Source: Bacillus sp. NTK034
GTDB lineage: Bacteria; Bacillota; Bacilli; Bacillales; Cytobacillaceae
Assembly (NCBI RefSeq): GCF_017303275.1
Contig: NZ_JAFKOJ010000001.1
Location: 434,001-498,000, forward strand
Reading direction: 5' to 3'
Length of the DNA stretch: 64,000 bases
Part shown: positions 1 through 10,100 of the stretch, piece after piece
How positions within the stretch are numbered: the stretch's first letter is position 1
Layout of the letters: every line of letters begins with the position of its first letter
Made by a program: the position numbers and the translations under genes
The notes under the pieces: generated by a model
What the model was told of the DNA's origin: nothing
Database searches by the model: none
What the model saw: only the letters and a program-made list of their open reading frames with translations

Positions 1-1
1 A

Positions 2-859
2 CCTGGTACAGGTGGATCAACTTTAACTTACGGTTACACTCGTTTAAAAACTCCTTCAACTGCTGGGTTCCGTGAGATTAACAGCGAATACACAGCAAAT
101 GAAGCAGACCGAGAGAATCAATACGTGAATCTTAAAATCTTTGGGGGAGCGTTTAAAATTGACCGTGTAATTCAGGATACCAGTGGTCAAATCAACGAAA
201 TGAACTTCCAAATGCAGCAAAAAATTAAAGGGGCTGCCAATCTGTTTCATTACACTGTAATTAATGGAGATTCAGCTGTCGATTCCAAAGCGTTTGATGG
301 GTTAGACAAGGCGCTTACTGGTTCTAATACAGAATTAAACACCGATTCTGTTATTGATCTCTCAGATGAAGCAGGCTTAGAAAGCAAGAAGTTTGCTTTA
401 CTAGATGAAATCGATAATTTTCTATCGGAATTAGATGGCCGGCCAACCATGCTGATGGGTAACAGCAAGTTAATCACCAAAATCAAATCGGTTGCCCGCC
501 GGGCTGGTTATGCGACTAAGACAGAGGATGGATTTGGACGCACCGTAACAGGTTATGATGGAATTCCTCTGGTTGATCTTGAATATTTCTATGACGGTAC
601 TTCAACGGTTCCTGTTGTTCCGATCGTAAACCGTACGGTTGGTACTGAGCAAACAGGGTTAACAGATCTATATGCTGTTTCTCTTGGAATGGATGGATTC
701 CATGGAGTTTCTCCTACCGGTAATAAAGTGATTCGTACTTTCTTGCCTGACTTCAACTCTCCAGGAGCGGTTAAAACTGGTGAGGTAGAAATGGTGGCTG
801 CTGTTGCCCTTAAAGCTACCCGAAAAGCCGGTGTTCTCCGTAATATTAAAGTTCAATAA
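2..859 (+). CDS. Phage major capsid protein, 5'-truncated by window edge
   Basis: The reading frame is open from base 2 with no start codon in the window, so about 285 C-terminal residues are visible. The content (LKTPSTAGFREINSEYTANE, then GGAFKIDRVI, then regular beta-rich sequence) and its place directly before head-tail connector genes indicate the major head protein of a tailed phage, probably of HK97 fold. It would self-assemble into the icosahedral shell. The stop is followed 17 bp later by the next gene, with a good Shine-Dalgarno (SD) sequence between them. The family call rests on context and general resemblance, not on a catalytic motif. Confidence 0.8.
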   Translation, partial: PGTGGSTLTYGYTRLKTPSTAGFREINSEYTANEADRENQYVNLKIFGGAFKIDRVIQDTSGQINEMNFQMQQKIKGAANLFHYTVINGDSAVDSKAFDGLDKALTGSNTELNTDSVIDLSDEAGLESKKFALLDEIDNFLSELDGRPTMLMGNSKLITKIKSVARRAGYATKTEDGFGRTVTGYDGIPLVDLEYFYDGTSTVPVVPIVNRTVGTEQTGLTDLYAVSLGMDGFHGVSPTGNKVIRTFLPDFNSPGAVKTGEVEMVAAVALKATRKAGVLRNIKVQ

Positions 860-876
860 AGGAAGGAGCTTTTTTT

Positions 877-1083
877 ATGGCTAAAATTAAAAGCCCTAAT
901 CCTAATTACAACGGGAATAGCGCTTCCCTTCAATTTGTTAATGGAGAAGCTGAAACCGATAATAAATGGTTGCTGGAGTGGTTTAAGAATAAAGGTTATA
1001 CGGTTGAGGAATCTAATGAACCTAAAAAGAAGAACTCAGGGAAAACGGAAGCTAAAAAGCCTGAAGGTAAGAAGGTTGAGTAG
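877..1083 (+). CDS. Small phage head-region protein, unknown function
   Basis: Encodes a 68-residue basic protein with a Lys/Glu-rich C-terminal tail (KKKNSGKTEAKKPEGKKVE), likely disordered. The middle (WLLEWFKNKGYTVEE) could form a short helical domain. It starts at an ATG with a GGAAGGAG ribosome site about 8 bp upstream, and sits between the capsid gene and the first connector gene. Small accessory head proteins are common at this place in A118-like phages, but I do not recognise a named family. Confidence 0.7.
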   Translation: MAKIKSPNPNYNGNSASLQFVNGEAETDNKWLLEWFKNKGYTVEESNEPKKKNSGKTEAKKPEGKKVE

Positions 1084-1085
1084 TC

Positions 1086-1460
1086 ATGCCTTATATTGAT
1101 CAGGCTTTTTATAATGATATGTACAACGGTACTCCCATGGATGCTGAAACCTTTAACAAGTTAGAATCCAGGGCTTCAGATCTTATTGACATGGTGACTA
1201 GTTACAAGCTGTTAGTTGTCGATTTATCCAAGGAACCTACTTTGGTACAAACCAATGTTAAAAAGGCTGTTGCAGCCCAAATTGAATATATGTATTCGGA
1301 AGGTGGGAAATTGTCAGTTCATGGCGGTTCCCCTTCTTCAGTTAGTATAGGCGGCTTTAGTTATACAGAAGGATCCAGTGTAAAGAAAGTCTCTGAAATG
1401 GCCCTAAGCTATTTAAGGCCAACGGGATTGCTGTATATGGGAGTTGGGGTTAGATGTTAA
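1086..1460 (+). CDS. Phage head-tail connector protein (gp6-like)
   Basis: A 124-residue mostly helical protein. The N-terminus (MPYIDQAFYNDMYNGTPMD followed by FNKLESRASDLIDMVTSY) and a central VKKAVAAQIEYMYSEGG helix resemble gp6/gp15-type head-completion proteins, which form the ring below the portal. The C-terminal GGSPSSVSIGGFSYTEG loop is typical of these adaptors. It starts 3 bp after the preceding stop and overlaps the next gene by 7 bp, so it is translated in a tight cluster. Function is inferred from family resemblance and gene order. Confidence 0.75.
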   Translation: MPYIDQAFYNDMYNGTPMDAETFNKLESRASDLIDMVTSYKLLVVDLSKEPTLVQTNVKKAVAAQIEYMYSEGGKLSVHGGSPSSVSIGGFSYTEGSSVKKVSEMALSYLRPTGLLYMGVGVRC

Positions 1461-1792
1461 GAATCAGGCCTATTCCTCGGAATCTATTAATTCATGAAGC
1501 TACTTATGAACAGTTCGAAGAAAATGGGCGGTATGGTGAATCCTATTTGCCTGCCGTAACCCTGAAAAACATCAGGATCAACTTTGAAAAAAGTTTTAGC
1601 AGGGCAGGGGATACAGAAAGCAAAAGTGTTAAAGCTCTAATGTTCTTTGACCAAAAGAATTCAAGTTCATCAGGCATATTCGAATTCAAGGAAAAATCAA
1701 AGGTGACATTCCAGGGCGTAACGATGCAAGTCCAGCGTATCAACCCTATTTATGCCGAAACCCTTCATCATTATGAAGTGGAGCTGATATAG
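1454..1792 (+). CDS. Putative minor capsid protein (Minor_capsid_1 type)
   Basis: A 112-residue beta-rich protein (RPIPRNLLIHEATYEQ, then YLPAVTLKNIRI, ending in HHYEVELI) resembling the first of three consecutive minor-capsid families seen in A118-like phages. These proteins probably act as head closure or stopper proteins between connector and tail. It overlaps the previous gene by 7 bp and abuts the next without a gap, indicating translational coupling. No catalytic residues are expected. Confidence 0.75.
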   Translation: MLRIRPIPRNLLIHEATYEQFEENGRYGESYLPAVTLKNIRINFEKSFSRAGDTESKSVKALMFFDQKNSSSSGIFEFKEKSKVTFQGVTMQVQRINPIYAETLHHYEVELI

Positions 1793-2143
1793 ATGATCAG
1801 CTTCAATGTTCATTTGGAAATGGATAATATTCAAAGCCAGGTTGAAGAAGCGGTAGATGCCGGGCAGAAACAGTTGGATCAGGAAGTTTTGAAGGGTTCA
1901 AACTATTTCATTCCCAAAGAAACAGGGGAACTTGTACGTTCAGGGGTTCGGGCTTCACAAATCGGAAAAGGGAAGATTGTTTGGGATACGCCATATGCCA
2001 GAAAGCTTTATTACAACCCACAATATAACTTTTCCAAAGATGCAAACCCAAATGCACAGGGCCTTTGGTTTGAAGCTGCAAAAGCCAGGTTCCTTAGTGA
2101 TTGGGTACGCATGACACAACAGGCCATAAATCGGCACTTGTAA
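1793..2143 (+). CDS. Minor capsid/tail-completion protein (Minor_capsid_2 type)
   Basis: A 116-residue protein. It has an N-terminal helix (NIQSQVEEAVDAGQKQLDQ), then IPKETGELVRSG, IVWDTPYARKLYYNP and a C-terminal FEAAKARFLSDWVRMTQQA helix. This pattern is characteristic of the Minor_capsid_2 family, related to HK97 gp10-like tail-completion proteins. Its ATG directly follows the upstream stop codon. It is the second of three consecutive connector-region proteins and likely helps join head and tail. Confidence 0.8.
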   Translation: MISFNVHLEMDNIQSQVEEAVDAGQKQLDQEVLKGSNYFIPKETGELVRSGVRASQIGKGKIVWDTPYARKLYYNPQYNFSKDANPNAQGLWFEAAKARFLSDWVRMTQQAINRHL

Positions 2144-2163
2144 GAAAGGGGTGGATTTCCCTT

Positions 2164-2562
2164 ATGCCTTCAGATTTCATTGACGATTTGGCAAATCATA
2201 TAGAACTAAAAATCCCCTTGTTCGACTCCTTGACTGTTGATGTTCTGCCAGTAGATCTGAATGCAATTACAATCAGGCGAACGCCTTCATCACCTATTGG
2301 GCGATATTTGGACAGTTCAAGGGAATGGGTAATTGCCTTTCAAATATTGGTGAAGCACCAGAACCAGGTGCAAGCCATTGATACTATAAACGAATTAACC
2401 GTCTATCTTGATGAATTAGGCCCAAATACAATTATTCCTACTGATGGTTCCTATCAATTTATCAAGTCAGAGATTTACACAATGCCCTTGCTTGTCGAAA
2501 AAGACAGCCGGGGCAGTTTTATCTATTCAGCGCTATTTAACGCCACTATAACGAAGAATTAA
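2164..2562 (+). CDS. Minor capsid/tail terminator protein (Minor_capsid_3 type)
   Basis: A 132-residue protein beginning MPSDFIDDLANHIE. I chose the ATG at 2164 because AAGAAAGGGGTGG lies just upstream; an in-frame ATG at 2101 would overlap the preceding gene by 43 bp and lacks a ribosome site. The core (PIGRYLDSSREWVIAFQILVKHQ and the C-terminal FIYSALFNATI) fits the Minor_capsid_3/tail terminator group that caps the tail tube near the head. Function is inferred from order and resemblance. Confidence 0.75.
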   Translation: MPSDFIDDLANHIELKIPLFDSLTVDVLPVDLNAITIRRTPSSPIGRYLDSSREWVIAFQILVKHQNQVQAIDTINELTVYLDELGPNTIIPTDGSYQFIKSEIYTMPLLVEKDSRGSFIYSALFNATITKN

Positions 2563-2576
2563 AGGAGGGTATTTTG

Positions 2577-3023
2577 ATGGCAGGATTCACTTTGAATTCA
2601 GCACATACCTTTGAGATTGAAACAACTCAGACAACTGATGAAATGACTCAAGTTTGGGCCCGTGTAGCAGCAGGAATCAACACATTTGATCCACAATGGA
2701 ATGAAGAAATTGACCAAACTCCATATTTAGATGGTGATGGATTCGGCTCATCCGATGTGACGGCTGCACAGCTGGTCATTGCTTTTGAGGGTCATAGGAA
2801 ATATGGGGATGAAGCACAGGATTTCATTGCCGGACTGCAAACAGAACTGGGTGAGGGACGAAAAACCTTATTCCGTTGGACAGACCCAGAAGGGGATTCA
2901 TACGAAGGTCCATGTACTGTAGCAAATATTGTAGGTGCTTCAGGTGCGGCCAATGAGAAAAGCACCTTTAGTTTTGAAATTCATTTCAATGGAAAGCCAA
3001 CCTATACCCCAGCTGCACCATAA
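2577..3023 (+). CDS. Phage major tail (tube) protein
   Basis: A 148-residue beta-rich protein (MAGFTLNSAHTFEIET through FNGKPTYTPAAP) at the expected position for the tail tube subunit, after the tail-completion genes and before the tail-assembly chaperones. The start is the ATG at 2577, preceded by AAAGGAGGG; a TTG immediately before it is less likely. The sequence has the acidic, Gly-rich look of long-tailed phage tube proteins, including LFRWTDPEGDSYEGPCTV. It would polymerise into the DNA conduit around the tape measure protein. Confidence 0.8.
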   Translation: MAGFTLNSAHTFEIETTQTTDEMTQVWARVAAGINTFDPQWNEEIDQTPYLDGDGFGSSDVTAAQLVIAFEGHRKYGDEAQDFIAGLQTELGEGRKTLFRWTDPEGDSYEGPCTVANIVGASGAANEKSTFSFEIHFNGKPTYTPAAP

Positions 3024-3056
3024 ATATAAAAAATATTAGAAGAAGGGGGAAATGAT

Positions 3057-3440
3057 ATGGCAATTAAAATTAATGTTCAAAAAGCATATGAAGAAGTCGA
3101 GATTGCAGACAAAGTTTATGTGATGGATCTCAATGATGAGAAATTGAGGGAGTATGACAAGGTCTTTAGAAAGTTCCGTAAAGAATCCCTGAAAATGAGC
3201 GAAAGGGATTATTCAAAAATGACAGATAAAGAACAAAAAGCAGCGGAAAAAGAGAATTACGAAATTATGTTTAGCGTTGTGGAACTTCTTTTGGGTGAAG
3301 GATCCTTTGAAAAGGTCTATGCAGATACCGGGAAATCATTGCTTGTTATGGCTGATATAATCATGCAGCTGATGGAAGTAGTCGGAAAGAGAATGCAGGC
3401 CTTTAAAAAGAGAGAAAAAGCCTATTACACAGGAAAATAA
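3057..3440 (+). CDS. Tail assembly chaperone-like protein (gpG position)
   Basis: A 127-residue highly charged helical protein (KLREYDKVFRKFRKESLKM, MTDKEQKAAEKENYEIMF). It lies between the tail tube and tape measure genes, where tail-assembly chaperones are found. It resembles small proteins annotated as DUF6673 in Firmicute phages. The start ATG has AGAAGGGGGAAATGAT upstream. The next gene begins 5 bp after the stop in the -1 frame, but no classical slippery heptamer is evident. It likely keeps the tape measure protein soluble during tail assembly. Confidence 0.65.
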   Translation: MAIKINVQKAYEEVEIADKVYVMDLNDEKLREYDKVFRKFRKESLKMSERDYSKMTDKEQKAAEKENYEIMFSVVELLLGEGSFEKVYADTGKSLLVMADIIMQLMEVVGKRMQAFKKREKAYYTGK

Positions 3441-3445
3441 AGCTT

Positions 3446-4048
3446 ATGAAGCTTACGGAAAGATTTATAGATGAAATAGAATTTCAAGGCCAAATAATCA
3501 AGCTTAATCTTGCCTTTGATAATGTTCTACGGGTTTATGAGCTCCTATCTGATGAAACGTTTGATGAAATAGAAAAGCTTGAAATTCTATTTGAAATGCT
3601 TGTGAAAAATGCCTATGAATTGGAACTCTCTATTTTGGAGATAAGCCAATTTATAGGCTTTCTTTTTGACGAAATTCTATTTCCTAAGAAACCTGAAAAC
3701 GGTGGTAAAAGCTATTTTGATTTTGAACAAGATGCTGCCTTTATTTATGCTTCGTTCCTTCAAGATTACAAGATTGATCTTTTTGAAATGCAAGGCAAAC
3801 TGCATTGGCAGAAGTTCTTGGCATTATTAGATAGCTTATCTGATGATACGAAATTTAAAGAGGTTTTGGCAATTAGAGCGCAGAAAATTCCTGCACCTAC
3901 TAAATACAACCAGGAAGAACGGAACAGGATTATTGAATTGAAGCGGATCTATATGCTCAAAAATGAAACACCTTCCCTTGAAGAAGCTGATGCAACTTTA
4001 ACAGCGATAGGTAAAGCGTTAAAGAAATCCTACAAAAAAGGTAGGTGA
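3446..4048 (+). CDS. Bacteriophage Gp15 family tail assembly protein
   Basis: A 200-residue acidic helical protein starting MKLTERFIDEIEFQG, resembling the Gp15 family named from Listeria phage A118. The signature-like C-terminal part (YASFLQDYKIDLFEMQGKL, LHWQKFLALLDSLSDDTKF, EERNRIIELKRIYMLKNE) is well preserved. It occupies the gpT-equivalent place just before the tape measure gene and probably works with the preceding protein as a tail assembly chaperone. It has its own ATG but only a weak ribosome site (AGGAAAAT). Confidence 0.8.
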   Translation: MKLTERFIDEIEFQGQIIKLNLAFDNVLRVYELLSDETFDEIEKLEILFEMLVKNAYELELSILEISQFIGFLFDEILFPKKPENGGKSYFDFEQDAAFIYASFLQDYKIDLFEMQGKLHWQKFLALLDSLSDDTKFKEVLAIRAQKIPAPTKYNQEERNRIIELKRIYMLKNETPSLEEADATLTAIGKALKKSYKKGR

Positions 4049-4052
4049 AAAT

Positions 4053-6392
4053 ATGGCTTCGATTGATGGGCGCATTGTCATCAATACAGAAATAAACACA
4101 AATAACGTGGAATCAGGGCTTCAGCAGATTGAAAACCGGGTACAAGATGTAGCTGACAGAATGGGATCCATTGGGGAAACCATGTCCAAGGCCGTAACGG
4201 TTCCTCTTACTGCAATGGGAGCTGCTGGGATTGCTGCTGCAACTTCCGTTAGTGATGCACAAGCGAAAATAAGAAATAGTTTGGGACTTACCAAAGGAGA
4301 GGCTGAAAGACTAACCCAAACAGCCAAAAACATTTATACAGCGGGGTTCGGTGAAAGCCTTGAAGATGTTTCAAACGCCTTGATTCAAACCCGGCAAAAT
4401 ATCAAGGGATTAGATCAAGAAGAACTTGAAACCGTAACAAAATCGGCCATGAACTTGGCTCAAACCTTTGATGCAGATGTAAATGAGGTTACAAGGGCCG
4501 GAGGAAACCTGATAAAAGGGTTTGGGATTTCTGCTGAAGAAGCATTTGATCTCATGGCACATGGGGCGCAGAACGGCTTGAACTTCTCTAATGAAATGTT
4601 TGATAATCTCAGCGAATATGCGCCTTTGTTTGCTGAAATGGGCTTTTCTGCATCTGAATACTTTCAGCTGTTAGAACAAGGCAGTAAAGCAGGAGTGTAT
4701 AACCTCGATTACATTAATGATGCAATGAAGGAATTTCAAATCAAAATCAAAGACGGATCCAAATCAACTTCTGATGCTATGGGCCAAATGTCCAAAAGTA
4801 CACAGAAGGTATGGAAGAATTTCTTAGCAGGTAAGGGTACGGTTAAAGATGTTCACAATGCAGTCATAGCGGAATTAAAAGGAATGGATGATCAGGTTAA
4901 AGCTAATGAAATAGGGGTTGGCTTGTACGGAACTAAGTGGGAAGATCTTGAAGCTGATGCCATGTATGCCCTTGGCAATATTAATGGGGGGGTAAAAGGT
5001 GTTAAAGGTTCCATGGATGAAATGAACCGGGTAACAGAAGAATCCTTTGGAACCAAGTGGAAGAAATTCACAAGGGAAGCTTTGATTGCCCTAGAGCCTT
5101 TAGGGAAAGTTCTTTTAGACTTTGCCATGGCAGTTCTCCCGTATGTCTCCCAAGCAATCCAATTTGTTTCTGATGCCTTTGCAAAAATGGATCCTGTTAT
5201 GCAGGCAATAACTGTTGGAATCGGACTAATAGCAGCTGCAATAGGCCCGTTTTTAACCGTATTAGGGGCAATGATTGGTCCACTAACAACAGCCTGGCAA
5301 TGGTTATCTAAAGTAAAGGCGATATTCCCGTTAATCAGAACAGCAATGCTTGCACTCACAGGCCCGGTAGGTATTATTTCGGGAATCGTTGTAGCTTTAG
5401 CACTCTTAATCTATGAAAATTGGGATTCTATAAGCAAATGGACGACTGAAAAATGGGGCCAGGTAAAAAACTTCCTTTCTAATATGTGGAGTTTAACCAA
5501 GATTTTATTTGAGCAATCTCTAAAGTTCATATCTGATTTCATAGATAAAACTTGGAAAGCTGCCAAAACAGTAACAGAAAATACGTGGAAAGGAATAAAA
5601 ACATTTTTCTCCAATACTTGGCTGGCCATGAAAAACACTGCAAATAATGTAGCTGATAATATAAGGAGCTATGTTTCTGGAAAATGGCAAGCGTTAAAGG
5701 ACAAAACAAATGAAATATACAATTCCTTAAAAACCAAAATACAAAATACTTGGAATGAAGCAAAGGGAATTGTCCAAAACACAGCTGAAGCCATACGCAG
5801 AACTGCTGTTGAAAAATTTGTTGCTTTAAGACAAGGGGTTCAAGAAAAGCTTTATGAAGTCAAACAGAAGATCATGGACATATGGAATCAGGCCCAAGAT
5901 TGGCTTGAAGGTGTTGATCTTGAATGGATAGGGCGAAACATCATAAGCGGTCTTATTCGAGGATTGTGGGGCATGTTTGGAAGCCTGATGGACACTGCAA
6001 GAAGCATTGCGAAAAGCATTGCAAATAAGATCCAGAGCGCATTAGATATTCATAGTCCTTCAAGGGTAGCCATTGAATTAGGCTCATTCTTTACGGAAGG
6101 TTTAGAGGATGGGCTTTTAGCTAGGGCAAAACAACTGATGAAAGCAGCAACTCAAGTAGGAGAAACTGTTGCAATCGGAACAAGGAAACCTTTGCAAGAT
6201 GCCAGGTTAGACATTTCCAATCAGAAAGTTCATTCTGCACAAACTGCTTCAAGTGCTGCAGCAGGAGTGGTCAATAAAACCATTCAGCTTATTATGCCTA
6301 ATGTTCGGACTGAAAATGATGCAAGGGGCATTTCTCAAAAACTGGCAAGCTTAGAAAACAGGTCTTTGCGTGTAGGGGGTGTTAATCCATGA
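4053..6392 (+). CDS. Phage tail tape measure protein
   Basis: A 779-residue protein with an N-terminal coiled-coil (NVESGLQQIENRVQDVADRM), a long Ala/Gln-rich helical part and three hydrophobic stretches at about residues 350-455 (for example IGLIAAAIGPFLTVLGAMIG). After about residue 470 come imperfect repeats spaced by Trp residues (KTWKAAKTVTENTWKGIKTF and following). A C-terminal HSPSRVAIELGSFFTEGL motif is typical of tape measure proteins. Its length sets tail length, and hydrophobic segments help DNA cross the host membrane. The start has AGGTGAAAAT upstream; the end overlaps the next gene by 4 bp. Confidence 0.92.
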   Translation: MASIDGRIVINTEINTNNVESGLQQIENRVQDVADRMGSIGETMSKAVTVPLTAMGAAGIAAATSVSDAQAKIRNSLGLTKGEAERLTQTAKNIYTAGFGESLEDVSNALIQTRQNIKGLDQEELETVTKSAMNLAQTFDADVNEVTRAGGNLIKGFGISAEEAFDLMAHGAQNGLNFSNEMFDNLSEYAPLFAEMGFSASEYFQLLEQGSKAGVYNLDYINDAMKEFQIKIKDGSKSTSDAMGQMSKSTQKVWKNFLAGKGTVKDVHNAVIAELKGMDDQVKANEIGVGLYGTKWEDLEADAMYALGNINGGVKGVKGSMDEMNRVTEESFGTKWKKFTREALIALEPLGKVLLDFAMAVLPYVSQAIQFVSDAFAKMDPVMQAITVGIGLIAAAIGPFLTVLGAMIGPLTTAWQWLSKVKAIFPLIRTAMLALTGPVGIISGIVVALALLIYENWDSISKWTTEKWGQVKNFLSNMWSLTKILFEQSLKFISDFIDKTWKAAKTVTENTWKGIKTFFSNTWLAMKNTANNVADNIRSYVSGKWQALKDKTNEIYNSLKTKIQNTWNEAKGIVQNTAEAIRRTAVEKFVALRQGVQEKLYEVKQKIMDIWNQAQDWLEGVDLEWIGRNIISGLIRGLWGMFGSLMDTARSIAKSIANKIQSALDIHSPSRVAIELGSFFTEGLEDGLLARAKQLMKAATQVGETVAIGTRKPLQDARLDISNQKVHSAQTASSAAAGVVNKTIQLIMPNVRTENDARGISQKLASLENRSLRVGGVNP

Positions 6393-7135
6393 GTTGGGGA
6401 TTTTCCTTCAACGGATTTCATTCAACATCAAAAGGAATAAGGATTACAAATATACAAGGTCGTGACACACTCCCGGAGATCGAAAGCCGAACGGCTCAAG
6501 CGCCTTCTGAAAATGGGGTTCATTACTTTGGTTATCGGTTTATGGAGCGCAGAATAACGGTAGAAATAAACCTTTTCGGTGCTTCTCTATTTGATTACAG
6601 AAATAAGATAAGGGATTTAGCTGTATGGCTGAATCCCAACAATGGACCACAAGAACTGATTTTTGATGATGAAACTGATAAGAAATATTATGCGGTTGTA
6701 ACCGAAAATACAGATTTTGAAGGGATCTTTGCAAAGCGAATGGCAGAAATTGAATTCCTTTGCCCGGATCCTTTTGCTTATTCCATAACAGAAAGTTCAT
6801 CAACGATTTCAAACGACTTTGCAACAATAAATAATACAGGAACGGCAGAATCATTTCCTATTATCACTGTCGATTTTTCGGCTACAGCTACTGAATTAAA
6901 GATTGAAAAGAATTATAATGAATTTCTACGGATTGTGCGTAATTTTGTGGCTGGCGATGAAGTTGTGATTGATTGTCAAGTTGGCACAATTACTTATAAC
7001 GGCACAACAAACTTAATTACTGCACTTGATATTAATTCAGATTTTTTCTCTTTGAATCCAGGAGATACAACTTTAACTGTTACGCCTGCCGGGGTTAGTA
7101 CAGTAAGCCTTGTTTATGTAAGAAGGTGGCTATAA
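6389..7135 (+). CDS. Phage distal tail protein (Dit)
   Basis: A 248-residue protein beginning MSWGFSFNGFHSTSKGIRIT. It contains the typical Dit segments RRITVEINLFGAS, DLAVWLNPNNGPQELIFDDE and MAEIEFLCPDPFAYS, followed by a galectin-like C-terminal half. Dit forms the hexameric hub joining tail tube to tail tip. It overlaps the tape measure gene by 4 bp (ATGA) and abuts the tail-tip gene. The gene order tape measure, Dit, tail-tip protein is nearly universal in Firmicute siphoviruses. Confidence 0.88.
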   Translation: MSWGFSFNGFHSTSKGIRITNIQGRDTLPEIESRTAQAPSENGVHYFGYRFMERRITVEINLFGASLFDYRNKIRDLAVWLNPNNGPQELIFDDETDKKYYAVVTENTDFEGIFAKRMAEIEFLCPDPFAYSITESSSTISNDFATINNTGTAESFPIITVDFSATATELKIEKNYNEFLRIVRNFVAGDEVVIDCQVGTITYNGTTNLITALDINSDFFSLNPGDTTLTVTPAGVSTVSLVYVRRWL

Positions 7136-10100
7136 ATGAACAAACTTTTTATACTGGAAGGTCAATCAGAAGGGCTTCTTGCTGTTTTGCAAAACGACAA
7201 CAGCGGGAAATGCCCTTTTTTTGATGCCGTTCACACAGAACAATTAAATAAAGATCATACATTTGAGTTTTCAGTTCCCGCAGATCATGAAGCGGCTGCA
7301 CATGTTAAAGAAAACAATCTTGTAGCATTCAAAGACGAAGATGGAGATTTTCAGTTATTCCAGATTTACAAAATCGAGGAAGAACATAATGGAACTGAAA
7401 TAGTCACAAGGGCTAATGCGGAACATGCTTACTTTGAAATGAATGACGACATAATAGAAGACTTGCGAACTGTTAATGGTACAGCAGACAGTGCCCTGGA
7501 TGATGCCCTTTCAAATAGCCGGTTCAAAAAAGGAACCGTTGCGGATCTTGGCCTAAGAACAACAAATTTTTACTATGAATCTGCCATTTCTTCAATTCAG
7601 AAGATAATCAGTACATGGGGCGGGGAACTAAAGAAACGCATAAACTTTGACGGTTCAGCCATTACAGGGCGTTTTGTGGATCTCCTTGCAAGGCGGGGAG
7701 CTGATACTGGGAAGCGGTTTGAATTCACAAAAGATCTGGTTTCCATTAAAAGAACTGTGGATACTTCTAACCTTAAAACGGCACTTTATGGGCGGGGAAA
7801 AGGTGAGGAAACAGAAGCAGGAGGATATACAAGGCGCATTGACTTTGCGGATGTAGTTTGGAATGGTTCAGGCCTTGATCCTGTTGATAAGCCTTTAGGC
7901 CAAAAGTGGGTTGGGGATCCGGTAGCCCTTGAACGATTTGGGCGCATTGATCCAGACACAGGGAAGAAAATACACAGGTTCGGAATCTTTGAAGATGGAG
8001 AAGAAACGGATTCAGAAGCTTTATTGGATAAAACATGGGATGCCCTTCAAGGCACAAATACACCAAGGATCACTTATGAAATGAACGTTCTGGACTTGGA
8101 GCAGGTTGCCGGGCTTTCCCATGAAAAAGTTAGACTAGGCGATACTGTTTTTGTCGTTGATAAAGAATTCACTCCTGAATTAAGGGTTGAATCCAGAGTT
8201 ATAGAAATCAAACAGGATTTAGTAAATCCTGAAAACACTGAAATAATCCTTGGGAACTTCCTTCCCTTGTTTACTGATCTTGCTTCAAGGCTGAAAAACA
8301 TTGAAAGTAAGGTCGATGGAAGAACCGGGGTTTGGGATAATCCCGGAGAAATTGGCCCTATTGATGATACTGATTTTGCGGATATACTCCCTGCAAAACC
8401 AAATATAACGGCTTCAGGAGCCTTTTCAAAAGTCATTATTGAATGGGATGCCGATTTAAGTAGCTATGTAAAAGAGTATGAAGTTTACGTTTCAACAGTT
8501 CCTAACTTCACACCTGACATATCAAATCTTGTGGCCAGGGCAACGACAAGCGTATTTGTTTATGAAGGTGAGCCAAATCAGCAATATTACATCAGGGTTA
8601 GAGGGATGAACAGGGCGGGAACTGCCGGGCCGTTTTCTGATCAAAAAACAGCCACAACAGCAAGAATTGTTGCAGGAGATATAACTCCCCAAGTGATAAC
8701 AAATGATCTCATTGCGTTAAATGCCAATATTGACGGGGCGAAAATGGCTGATGCTTCAATAGGCAGGGCCAAGATCGGCAGCGTGAATGCTGACGTTATC
8801 GACACAGGCATTTTAAACGCAGCAAGAATTGATGTTAGGGCGCAGCTAGGGGCCAACATTTCAACTGTTGAGGAAGGGCTTTATGGTAATATGAGACCTG
8901 TTACCCTTAACGGGGAAAAGTGGTTCCAATGGAGCGTTTTAAATGATTGGGTTTATCTCATGGAAGATACGGATGAAACCCAATATAACAGGCCTGTTCC
9001 TGAGGATGGGGATGAAATTGCCTTTGATTTCTTGCTATATGCACAAAACTCAGGCACAGCGCCTTCCTTGACTATGGGAATAAGGGTTTACTTTGAAGAT
9101 GGAACTTCATATATAGACACCTTCTTCCTGCATAGCATTGTGGCTGTTCCTGCCAATACTGTTACAAGGGTGCGGTTCTCAAGGGTTATTCCTCAAAATG
9201 CTTATTCAGGAAAAAAACCTACTTATTGGGAGTGCTATTTTTACAGCAATACATCAGCGACAAAACTTTATGTAAGGGATACAGATGTAAGGATCAGGAT
9301 CCGGGGCAATCTCATTGTGCAAGGTGATATTGAAGCAAAAAACCTTAAAGCTTGGGAAGGTTTGAACATCAATGACCAATTTATTGTTGATGCAAACGGA
9401 AATGTGTCATTTTCAGGAACCCTTGAAGCCGGGATTTCAATTAATTCCCCAACAATCAATTCAGGGAATATAAACCTTATCGGAACAACTGCCCAAATAT
9501 ATTGCGCAGATGTTTCAGGGGATCCAAGCCAAAGGGCTGTTATAAATGACGGTCTTTTTATGCAATCCCGTTACCCTGTGCCGGGAGATTATAACCAACG
9601 AATAGAAACCTCTATATATAACGGTTTTATCAGTTCTGAAGTATCTCTGCCACTTGTGAGCACATTAAGATCGGGAAATGATTTAAGCAAACTTCCTTAT
9701 GAATACAAATACAACGCAGCAAGAACAAGTATGACAAACGGGGTTATTCAATCAGGCTTTACTGATTTTGACGGGCACGAATACGACATGATGCCGTTGC
9801 TTGATGGGTCAACACCTGTTTTCACAACGGCATACCCGCAATACATCTATGCTGATCGTGTCGGAATCGGTACACATGACACTCAGGATCCAGAAGCCGG
9901 GCTTTTGCTTGATATTCGTGGACATGATGATTTGTCAATTAAAGAAGCTATGATTTCAGCTCAAGACGGAATGCACTTCAGACTTATTGGAAGCAACAAA
10001 AAATATATTTATCTCCATAACAAAACCGTTATAGATTCCGGTTCTGATGCGCTTCAATTGGTGGGGGGATCTCAGAATCATGTATACATCGAGTTTTTCA

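Noticed and set aside
3431..3448. Possible programmed -1 frameshift joining the two tail-assembly proteins
   Set aside because: The frames are arranged suitably, but the overlap region (AGGAAAATAAAG) has no classical slippery heptamer and the second gene has its own ATG.
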